Shown: positions 21,728 through 27,510 of the stretch, piece by piece | Layout of the letters: every line of letters begins with the position of its first letter | How positions within the stretch are numbered: the first letter of the stretch is position 1 | Assembly: GCF_000211835.1 (NCBI RefSeq) | Contig: NZ_AEGR01000058.1 | Span: 1 to 36,754, forward strand | From: Hylemonella gracilis ATCC 19624 | GTDB taxonomy: Bacteria; Pseudomonadota; Gammaproteobacteria; Burkholderiales; Burkholderiaceae_C | DNA length: 36,754 nt | Direction of reading: 5' to 3' | Notes under the pieces: model-generated | Told to the model about the DNA's origin: nothing | Database searches by the model: none | What the model saw: the letters and a program-made list of their open reading frames with translations, nothing else | Made by a program: the position numbers and the translations under genes

Positions 21728-22429
21728 TCAGAGCAGCTTTTTCAGCTCGGGCCAGACATTGCCCAGCATGATGGGGTGCGCCTCGGCGGTCGGATGGATG
21801 CGGTCAGCCTGGAACAGTCGAGTCGGTTCGGGGCCGTCCGCCACGCCTTGCAAGAAGAAGGGCACGAGACCGGTTTTTTCGGTGCGTGCCACATCGGCGT
21901 ACAGCGCGGCGAAACGGCGGGCGTAGTCCGCGCCATAGTTGGGGGGCATCTGCATGCCCACGAGCAGCACGCGCGCCCCGGCCTGCTTGGCTTGCTGGGC
22001 CATCCAGGCCAAGTTGGACCGGGTCGCGTCCAGGGACAGTCCCCTGAGTGCGTCATTGCCGCCCAGCTCGATCACCACCACGCGGGGTTGGTGCTGCTTG
22101 AGCAAGGCCGGCAGGCGCGAGCGTCCGCCAAAGGTCGTGTCGCCGCTGACGCTGGCGTTGACCACGCGCAGGCCGGGCTTTTCGGTGCCGAGTTTTTTCT
22201 CGAGCAAGGCGACCCAGCCGCTACCGCGCGCCAGACCGTATTCCGCGCTGAGCGAGTCACCAACGACCAGCACCGTCGCGCCAGAGGCGGGCGACGCCGC
22301 TTGGGTTTGCGCAAGCAGTTGCAGGTGGAAAGTCCCCATGAAACCGCCCAGCAGCAGGGCCGCGATACAGTAGCGGCGCGCCGTCAGCTGACCGGCTTTC
22401 CAAAAACGCCAAGCAGAAAAATCCTTCAT
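21728..22429 (-). CDS. tesA: TesA-like GDSL esterase / lysophospholipase, exported
   Basis: A 233-residue SGNH hydrolase with a signal peptide (basic TARRY then a hydrophobic core CIAALLLGGFMGTFHLQLL, likely cleavage after AQTQA). Catalytic blocks: VVGDSLSAEYGL (nucleophilic Ser in GDSL), the oxyanion Gly in NASVSGDTTFGG, GGNDALRG, and HPTAEAHPIM carrying the Asp/His-type block V. This is the layout of TesA, a periplasmic thioesterase/lysophospholipase/arylesterase. ATG 22429 is used; the n-region before the hydrophobic core is long, so the true start may differ. Its start codon overlaps that of the divergent ybbA-like gene, the same tesA-ybbA pairing as in E. coli. Confidence 0.9.
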   Translation of the reverse strand: MKDFSAWRFWKAGQLTARRYCIAALLLGGFMGTFHLQLLAQTQAASPASGATVLVVGDSLSAEYGLARGSGWVALLEKKLGTEKPGLRVVNASVSGDTTFGGRSRLPALLKQHQPRVVVIELGGNDALRGLSLDATRSNLAWMAQQAKQAGARVLLVGMQMPPNYGADYARRFAALYADVARTEKTGLVPFFLQGVADGPEPTRLFQADRIHPTAEAHPIMLGNVWPELKKLL

Positions 22430-23129
22430 GTCCGAATCCACGACTCCTGTTGATTCCAATCCCGTCATCGCCGTGGACCATGTCGTCAAGTCCGTCAGCG
22501 ATTCGACCGGCCAGCTCGATATTCTGCGTGATATCCACTTCAGCGTGGCACCGCGTCAGACCCTCGCACTCGTGGGTGCTTCCGGCTCGGGCAAGAGTAC
22601 CTTGCTGTCCATCATCGCTGGCCTGGACACGCCCAGCAGCGGCACGGTGCGCCTGGCGGGCGAGGATCTGTTTGCCTTGAACGAGGACGAGCGCGCCGCG
22701 CTGCGCGCGCGCAAACTGGGCTTCGTGTTCCAGAGCTTCCAGTTGCTGGCGCACCTGAGCGCGCTGGAAAACGTGATGTTGCCGCTGGAGCTCGCGGGCC
22801 GCAAGGACGCGCGCAAGACGGCGACCGAGATGCTGGCGCGCGTGGGTTTGGGGGCGCGTCTGAACCACTATCCCAAGCTGCTGTCTGGGGGCGAACAGCA
22901 GCGCGTGGCGCTGGCCCGTGCCTTCGTCGTGCAGCCGGCCGTGTTGCTCGCGGATGAGCCGACCGGCAGTCTGGACTACGCGACCGGCGAGAAGGTGATG
23001 GAACTGATGTTCCAGCTCAACCGCGAGCAGGGCACGACCTTGGTGCTGGTCACGCACGACAAGGGCATCGCGGCGCGTTGCGAGCGGCGGATTGCCATCG
23101 ATGCGGGGCGCGCACACGAGGCAGTTTGA
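22428..23129 (+). CDS. ybbA: YbbA/LolD-type ABC transporter ATP-binding protein
   Basis: A 233-residue ABC ATPase of the LolD/MacB/YbbA group. Motifs: Walker A GASGSGKSTLL, Q-loop FVFQSFQLLAHL, signature LSGGEQQRVALARAF, Walker B LLADEPTGSLD, switch THDKGIA. Such ATPases serve permeases with a large periplasmic domain that export or extract lipids and lipoproteins. In E. coli, ybbA is next to the permease ybbP; here no permease follows, the next gene being rlmB, so its partner must be encoded elsewhere or be absent. ATG 22428 overlaps the start codon of the divergent tesA-like gene, so no Shine-Dalgarno-rich leader exists and the promoter must lie within tesA. Confidence 0.9.
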   Translation: MSESTTPVDSNPVIAVDHVVKSVSDSTGQLDILRDIHFSVAPRQTLALVGASGSGKSTLLSIIAGLDTPSSGTVRLAGEDLFALNEDERAALRARKLGFVFQSFQLLAHLSALENVMLPLELAGRKDARKTATEMLARVGLGARLNHYPKLLSGGEQQRVALARAFVVQPAVLLADEPTGSLDYATGEKVMELMFQLNREQGTTLVLVTHDKGIAARCERRIAIDAGRAHEAV

Positions 23130-23136
23130 ACGAACG

Positions 23137-23155
23137 AGCCCGATAAGACCCATCG
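23137..23155 (+). terminator. Hairpin after the ybbA-like gene
   Basis: CCCGAT (23137-23142) and ATCGGG (23150-23155) can pair with a 7-base loop, 8 bases after the stop codon. There is no downstream T-run, so if it ends transcription it would need Rho; otherwise it may protect the 3' end. Confidence 0.35.
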
Positions 23156-23203
23156 GGACTGCACGGCTCAACTTCAATCGGCTGCCTTGCTGCCTGCAGC
23201 GCC

Positions 23204-23209
23204 GATAAT
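23204..23209 (+). promoter_or_regulatory. -10-like GATAAT just before rlmB
   Basis: GATAAT (23204-23209) lies 7 bases before the rlmB ATG at 23217, too close for a normal leader with Shine-Dalgarno. If used, the transcript would be leaderless or nearly so. No convincing -35 is present at 16-18 bases. Confidence 0.3.
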
Positions 23210-23216
23210 GGCGCCC

Positions 23217-23957
23217 ATGTCTGCATCTCCCAAGGTTCTGTACGGCTTTCATGCCGTGGGCGTGCGTCTCAAGACGGCGCCAACTTCCATCCTCGACATC
23301 TATTACGATGCCTCGCGCCGCGATGCGCGCATGCGCCAGTTCATCGCGCGAGCCCAAGAGGCGGGTGTGCGCCTGATCGAAGCGGACGGCCTTCGCTTGG
23401 CCAAACTCGCCGGCAACCATGGCCATCAAGGCGTGGCGGCACGGGTGCAGCCCATCGAATTGGCCCGCAGCTTGGACGATCTGTTGGACGATTTGGTCGG
23501 TCCGCCACTGCTGCTGGTGTTGGATGGCGTGACGGACCCGCACAACCTGGGTGCCTGCTTGCGCGTGGCCGATGGTGCCGGCGCGCACGCCGTGATCGCT
23601 CCCAAGGACCATGCCGTGGGACTCAACGCCACCGTGGCCAAGGTCGCCAGCGGTGCTGCCGAAACCGTGCCCTATTTCATGGTGACCAATCTGGCGCGCA
23701 CCCTGGGAGAGTTGAAGGAGCGCAACATCTGGTGCATTGGAACCAGCGATGACGCGCCCCAGACGCTGTACCAGTCCGATCTGAAGGGGCCAACCGCGCT
23801 GGTGCTGGGTGCGGAAGGCGAGGGCATGCGGCAGCTCACGCGCAAGACCTGCGATGCGCTGGTCAGCATCCCGATGAAGGGCGGCGTGGAGAGTCTCAAT
23901 GTGTCCGTGGCCAGCGGCGTTTGCCTCTACGAGGCCTTGCGCCAGCGCACAGGCTAA
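23217..23957 (+). CDS. rlmB: RlmB, 23S rRNA 2'-O-methyltransferase (SpoU/TrmH family)
   Basis: SAM-dependent ribose methyltransferase that modifies 23S rRNA (G2251 in E. coli). The 246-residue product has an N-terminal substrate-binding domain ([12 protein letters not shown] ...) and a C-terminal knotted SpoU domain with motif 1 [18 protein letters not shown], motif 2 [10 protein letters not shown] and motif 3 [23 protein letters not shown] 23217 gives the family length; earlier in-frame ATGs at 23187 and 23208 lie in non-conserved sequence. It is convergent, with a 28-base gap, to the first of the two small genes on the - strand. Confidence 0.95.
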   Translation: MSASPKVLYGFHAVGVRLKTAPTSILDIYYDASRRDARMRQFIARAQEAGVRLIEADGLRLAKLAGNHGHQGVAARVQPIELARSLDDLLDDLVGPPLLLVLDGVTDPHNLGACLRVADGAGAHAVIAPKDHAVGLNATVAKVASGAAETVPYFMVTNLARTLGELKERNIWCIGTSDDAPQTLYQSDLKGPTALVLGAEGEGMRQLTRKTCDALVSIPMKGGVESLNVSVASGVCLYEALRQRTG

Positions 23958-23985
23958 AGAAAAGGCCGCGACGTTCGAACCCGCC

Positions 23986-24303
23986 TCAGGCGGTGACGTC
24001 GAGCAGGCGACCGTTCATTTGCCCCAGGGTGTTCAAGGTGGGGCGTGGTGCTTCTTCAGCAGGATCGGGAGCATTGTCCGCGGAGGGCTCCGCCGCCGTG
24101 CGCGGCGGGTCGCTTTCGGTCGCGCGCACACGGTCGTTCGCACGCACCGCTTGGTCGCGGGCAGTCTGGGTTTGCTGCTCCAGCTGAGCCACCAGGTTAG
24201 CGGCTTGGCTGGCTTCGCGCCTGGCTTGTTGCAGCTTGGTTTGGTAAAGGTTGAGCTGGCTACTGACACTGGCGGTGCCACTGTTCAGAGACGGTAGAGC
24301 CAT
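23986..24303 (-). CDS. Small Gln/Ala-rich protein with C-terminal 'N-x-x-GQ-x-x-GRL' motif
   Basis: I do not recognise a named family. The predicted 105-residue protein starts MALPSLNSG, has a Gln/Ala-rich, heptad-like helical segment (about residues 17-60, probable coiled coil), then a Pro/Glu-rich spacer and ends PTLNTLGQMNGRLLDVTA. No signal peptide or transmembrane segment is visible, so it is probably cytosolic. The start at ATG 24303 is preferred because it aligns with the paralogue upstream (MAVSSVNA); a TTG at 24336 and an ATG at 24309 are alternatives. It follows that paralogue in the same direction and may share its promoter. No strong Shine-Dalgarno is visible. Function unknown. 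Confidence 0.65.
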   Translation of the reverse strand: MALPSLNSGTASVSSQLNLYQTKLQQARREASQAANLVAQLEQQTQTARDQAVRANDRVRATESDPPRTAAEPSADNAPDPAEEAPRPTLNTLGQMNGRLLDVTA

Positions 24304-24390
24304 GACCATGGTGGAAGAGCCGTTGACTGGCGTCAATTCAAGGTGTGATCACCGAACCAACCGCGCGGGTGCGTTCCAGTGCGGAGCGCG

Positions 24391-24627
24391 TCAAGCCGAT
24401 TCGTTGACCAGCCGACCCGTGGTTTGACCCTGGGAATTGACCACGGGTCGTGACTCCTGGGGTGCGGGGGCGCTTTGCTGGGGCTGTTGCTCACTGGTCT
24501 CGGAGGCCTCTGTGGCTTGAGTCCGAGCGCTCTCGACTTCCTCGGCCTGACGTGCGGAGGCGTCCTGCTGGGGGGCGACGTAAGCCGCCGTGTTGATGGA
24601 ATTGGCGTTGACGCTGCTGACGGCCAT
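24391..24627 (-). CDS. Small disordered protein with C-terminal 'N-x-x-GQ-x-x-GRL' motif
   Basis: Unknown family. The 78-residue product is rich in Gln, Ser, Glu and Ala, has no signal peptide or membrane helix, and ends RPVVNSQGQTTGRLVNESA, very similar to the end of the neighbouring paralogue. Translation is well supported: AGAGGAG lies 6 bases before ATG 24627. Transcription is supported by a - strand promoter, TTGACA-16-TAAGAT, about 30 bases further upstream. The 3' end of the coding region contains an 11-bp perfect inverted repeat (24413-24450), so the mRNA can fold over the conserved C-terminal codons. Both signals suggest strong expression. Its role is not evident. Confidence 0.75.
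   Translation of the reverse strand: MAVSSVNANSINTAAYVAPQQDASARQAEEVESARTQATEASETSEQQPQQSAPAPQESRPVVNSQGQTTGRLVNESA
24413..24450 (-). repeat. 11-bp inverted repeat inside the small gene at 24391-24627
   Basis: Bases 24413-24423 (CGACCCGTGGT) are the exact reverse complement of 24440-24450, with a 16-base loop. The arms encode the RP-V and T-G-R parts of the conserved C-terminus. No T-run follows, so it is not an obvious terminator; it may stabilise the mRNA end or be chance in GC-rich sequence. Confidence 0.7.
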
Positions 24628-24658
24628 GATGGACTCCTCTGGCTGAGAATGGACTGAA

Positions 24659-24686
24659 ATCTTAGCCCCCCCGGCTGGCTTGTCAA
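24659..24686 (-). promoter_or_regulatory. Sigma-70 promoter of the small gene at 24391-24627
   Basis: On the - strand, TTGACA (24686-24681) is a perfect -35 hexamer; 16 bases later TAAGAT (24664-24659) matches four of six -10 bases. Transcription would begin near 24652, giving a 25-base leader with AGAGGAG before the ATG. The remainder of the 237-base gap up to the DUF481 gene shows nothing else recognisable. Confidence 0.65.
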
Positions 24687-24864
24687 CCCGAGGGGATTTG
24701 GCCGCTCAGACGCGGCTGGGTCCGCAATCGACCTGTGCCTCGACTCTGCGGCGGGCTGGTCGGGCACGCTGCCTGATCGTCGGCCCCTTGTCAGCCTCGT
24801 GCCTGAATGAGAGTGAGTGCTTTTCGCTGATTCTGCACTGCGCGAGTGACTGCAAAATCGCTCC

Positions 24865-25704
24865 ATGAAGAAAGCATGCCTGATTGGCGTGGCGGCGTTC
24901 CTGCTGCATGCCATGCAATTCTCGGCCGCCCAGGCTCTTCCCGAAGATCTGGTGGACGAGGATGCCTCCCCAAGCCCCCGCTCAACTGGCGATCCTGTTT
25001 GGACCGCCAACATTGGCGCGGCATCGTCCTCGACGTCGGGCAACGCGCGGACCCAGAACGTCAATCTGGTGCTGGATGCTCAGCGACGCACCGAGGCCAA
25101 CAAGCTGTCCATCAACGCCGAATTCGTCGAAAGCCGTTCCGAAGTCGTGAACGAGGAGACCGATACCCGGCGCGAGACCACCACGGCGTTCCGCGAATTG
25201 GTGGGGTTGCGCTACGACCACAACCTCTCCGAGCACGTGTTTGCTTTTGGGGGCATGGAGTTCAGCCACGACCGGATTGCGTTGCTGGATCTGCGGCAGG
25301 TCTACAGCAGCGGTTTCGGTTACCAGTTTCTGCGCGGCCAGAGACACGCCTGGGATGTTCTGGGGGGCTTGTCTTACCGTCAAGACGAATACCTGAAGCA
25401 GGGCGTCGAAATTGACGGCGAGCCGCGGATGCAACTGCACGTGTACGAGTTGATGATGGGGGAGGAGTCCACCCACCATCTCACCCGAGCCGTTCAATTC
25501 CAGCAGAAACTCACGGTGAATCGGAACATCGGGGAGATCGAAGGCACGCGCGGTCAGCTGGACATGGGAGTGCAAATCGCCCTGAACCGCACCTTGAGTT
25601 TCAGCATGAAATTGCAGCGGCGTTACGACGGCATGGCGCATGCGCCCGTGCAACGCTTCGACACCCTGGTCTTCACCGGCATCAACATGCAGTTTGGCGG
25701 CTGA
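24865..25704 (+). CDS. DUF481 family, probable outer-membrane beta-barrel protein
   Basis: A 279-residue exported protein. Residues 1-24 are a signal peptide (MKKACLIGVAAFLLHAMQFS, cleavage likely after SAAQA). The mature part has alternating hydrophobic/polar strands (LSINAEFVESRSEV, HVFAFGGMEFSHDR, AWDVLGGLSYRQDEY, TLSFSMKLQRRYDG) and ends in FTGINMQFGG, compatible with a beta barrel. This matches the DUF481 family (YdiY-like, 'salt-induced outer membrane protein'), function unresolved. A CAAAAT at 24853-24858 sits 6 bases before the start, so the leader may be very short. It diverges from the small gene at 24391-24627. Confidence 0.85.
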   Translation: MKKACLIGVAAFLLHAMQFSAAQALPEDLVDEDASPSPRSTGDPVWTANIGAASSSTSGNARTQNVNLVLDAQRRTEANKLSINAEFVESRSEVVNEETDTRRETTTAFRELVGLRYDHNLSEHVFAFGGMEFSHDRIALLDLRQVYSSGFGYQFLRGQRHAWDVLGGLSYRQDEYLKQGVEIDGEPRMQLHVYELMMGEESTHHLTRAVQFQQKLTVNRNIGEIEGTRGQLDMGVQIALNRTLSFSMKLQRRYDGMAHAPVQRFDTLVFTGINMQFGG

Positions 25705-25747
25705 TGCGCGTGGACGGGGTCGTGCTGGTCGCCCCCGGGCGCGCGGC

Positions 25748-26098
25748 TCAAGAGGCCCTGCGCAGTGCCTGTCGCCATCCGCCACTCAGCACATAGCGCG
25801 GAAATGTCACCCACTGCTCCAGCAGTATGCGCCCCAACGCATTGGACAGGCTCGAGAACGGCACGGAAGGTTGGGCTTCCTTGCCGTGACCGATGCCTTG
25901 CACGCCGAACGCCAGCAAGGACCCCACGAGCGCGCCCAGCCCCAGCGGCCATTGAGCTGTCAGGACGGCAAGGATCAGCAGCACATTGCCGGCCAGGAAG
26001 GCCGGCACGGCCACGATGTGGATCAAGAGGTTGAGTCGCGAGGCGTGGTACTTTGAGTAGTCTTGCCACTGCCAGCGCAGAAGTTCAGCGGGTGTCAT
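25748..26098 (-). CDS. Mpo1-like small membrane protein
   Basis: A 116-residue protein with a soluble N-terminus (WQWQDYSKYHASRLNLLIHI) followed by two to three hydrophobic segments (VAVPAFLAGNVLLILAVLTA; LGLGALVGSLLAFGVQGIG). The pattern Y-x-x-x-H-x-x-R-x-N-x-x-I-H and the later Q-G-I-G-H-G-K-E resemble Mpo1/DUF962 proteins, which in yeast oxidise 2-hydroxy fatty acids through Fe(II) held by histidines. Activity here is not established. ATG 26098 is chosen because AGGAG lies 7 bases upstream; a TTG at 26101 is one codon earlier. It follows serB by 44 bases and may be the last gene of the mfd operon. Confidence 0.72.
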   Translation of the reverse strand: MTPAELLRWQWQDYSKYHASRLNLLIHIVAVPAFLAGNVLLILAVLTAQWPLGLGALVGSLLAFGVQGIGHGKEAQPSVPFSSLSNALGRILLEQWVTFPRYVLSGGWRQALRRAS

Positions 26099-26142
26099 CA
26101 AACAACTCCTGGTTGAGGGGTCTCAGCGGTAGGGCCAGGGGC

Positions 26143-26883
26143 TCAGATCCCGCCGGGAGGTAATACGACTTCCAGCAGGCGGTCCAGTCCACCCGACTGA
26201 ATGGCGACCATGGCCTGTTCTCTTACCTTGGGCTTGGCGTGGTAGGCCACGGAAAGTCCGCCCGCTTCAGCGCACGCGGCCATCATGGGCAGGTCATTGG
26301 CGCCATCGCCCATGGCAATGGCCTGCCGTGGCGAGATGCCAAGCTGCGCGCAGATCTGCAGCACGGTGCGACGCTTCTCCGCTCCATCGCAGATGTCGCC
26401 CCAGGCTTGGTCGACCAAGCGGCCGGTGAGTTTGCCCTCTTGGATTTCCAGCTCATTCGAGCGCGTGTAGTCGATGCCGAGCAATCCTTGCACATGCTCG
26501 GCGAAATGGGTGAAGCCACCAGAGACCAACAGCACTTTGAGCCCAGCCTGCTTGCAGGCGCGGACCAACTCGGCCGCGCCCGGGTTCAAACGCAGGCGGT
26601 CGCGCTTGACGGCATCGAGGTCCGCCAAGGTGACGCCTTGAAGCAAGGCCACGCGGCGGCGCAGACTGTCCTTGAAGTCGGTGATCTCGCCGCGCATCGA
26701 GGCTTCAGTGATGGCCGCGACCTCGGCCTTGCGGCCCACGGCGTCAGCGATCTCGTCCACGCACTCGATGTTGATCAGCGTGGAGTCCATGTCGAAGGCG
26801 ATGAGCTTGAAGTCACTCAGGGTCAGTGGCGGTGTGAAGCCTTGCAGCAGCAGGCCGGGGGCGTGTTCGATGGCGACAGTCAT
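26143..26883 (-). CDS. serB: Phosphoserine phosphatase (short form)
   Basis: HAD-family enzyme for the last step of serine biosynthesis. The 246-residue product has motif I FDMDSTLINIECVDEIAD (nucleophile Asp near 31), motif II VLLVSGGFTHFAEH, a conserved Lys region and motif III MGDGANDLPMMAACAEAG (about 191-208). It lacks the extra N-terminal ACT-like domain of the ~320-residue E. coli SerB, keeping only about 25 residues before motif I, as in many betaproteobacteria. It starts 3 bases after the upstream permease gene, so the two are co-transcribed. Confidence 0.95.
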   Translation of the reverse strand: MTVAIEHAPGLLLQGFTPPLTLSDFKLIAFDMDSTLINIECVDEIADAVGRKAEVAAITEASMRGEITDFKDSLRRRVALLQGVTLADLDAVKRDRLRLNPGAAELVRACKQAGLKVLLVSGGFTHFAEHVQGLLGIDYTRSNELEIQEGKLTGRLVDQAWGDICDGAEKRRTVLQICAQLGISPRQAIAMGDGANDLPMMAACAEAGGLSVAYHAKPKVREQAMVAIQSGGLDRLLEVVLPPGGI

Positions 26884-26886
26884 GGT

Positions 26887-27510
26887 TCAGTGCTTCGGAA
26901 GGTAGAGGGTGTCTGACCAAGTGGCCAGCCACTGGGGGCGGTAGGCCACGAAGATCGCTGTGAGCAGACCGGTGACCACGGCATCTGCCCAGGCCATCAG
27001 CCACAGCGCGACCCAGGACAGCTCGCCGCCAATGTTCGGCAGCGTGTGACCGGCGGCTTGCGCCAGCAGACGGGCGGCGAAAATACACAGGGCCGTGCCC
27101 AGAAAGCCGCGTCCCAGAATGTAGATGAAAGGATGGGGCGGCAAGGTACGGCGCAGTACCGCGCCCAAGCCCAGCGCCAGGGTGGCAGGCACCAGGCCCT
27201 GCCAGAGCAGCAGGCTCAAGGCCTGCGCGCCAGAGATGCTGGTGACGGCCCAGGTGATGCCGGCCACCAGCGTGAGCACGGGCATGGCCAGCGGCCAGCC
27301 CAGGCACAGCAGGGCCAAGCAGGCACCGGACCACGGCAGTTGCAAGGGCACAGCGTGCCAATGCGGTAGAGCCCAGAACAAGGGCAGCAGGGCGAGGGTG
27401 GCGAGCACGGGCGTCTGAAGGCCGTTTCGCGCCAGCATGCGCCAGGGCCGTAGCCACAGTGCGGTCAGCACCAGCACCATGGCGAGCGCGAATTCGTTCG
27501 GAATGCTCAT
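26887..27510 (-). CDS. CbiM-like (energy-coupling factor) membrane protein
   Basis: A 207-residue, very hydrophobic protein with about six transmembrane helices (for example NEFALAMVLVLTALWL, ACLALLCLGWPLAMPVLTLV, ALWLMAWADAVVTGLLTAIF). The stretch LPPHPFIYILGRGFLGTALC resembles CbiM-type substrate-specificity components of ECF transporters, which take up cobalt or nickel, but the metal-binding N-terminal Met-His motif of classical CbiM is not present (it begins MSIPNEF), so the cargo is unclear. Neither CbiN/Q/O subunits nor an ATPase lie nearby. Its ATG overlaps the mfd stop codon and it ends 3 bases before serB, indicating one translational unit. Confidence 0.6.
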   Translation of the reverse strand: MSIPNEFALAMVLVLTALWLRPWRMLARNGLQTPVLATLALLPLFWALPHWHAVPLQLPWSGACLALLCLGWPLAMPVLTLVAGITWAVTSISGAQALSLLLWQGLVPATLALGLGAVLRRTLPPHPFIYILGRGFLGTALCIFAARLLAQAAGHTLPNIGGELSWVALWLMAWADAVVTGLLTAIFVAYRPQWLATWSDTLYLPKH

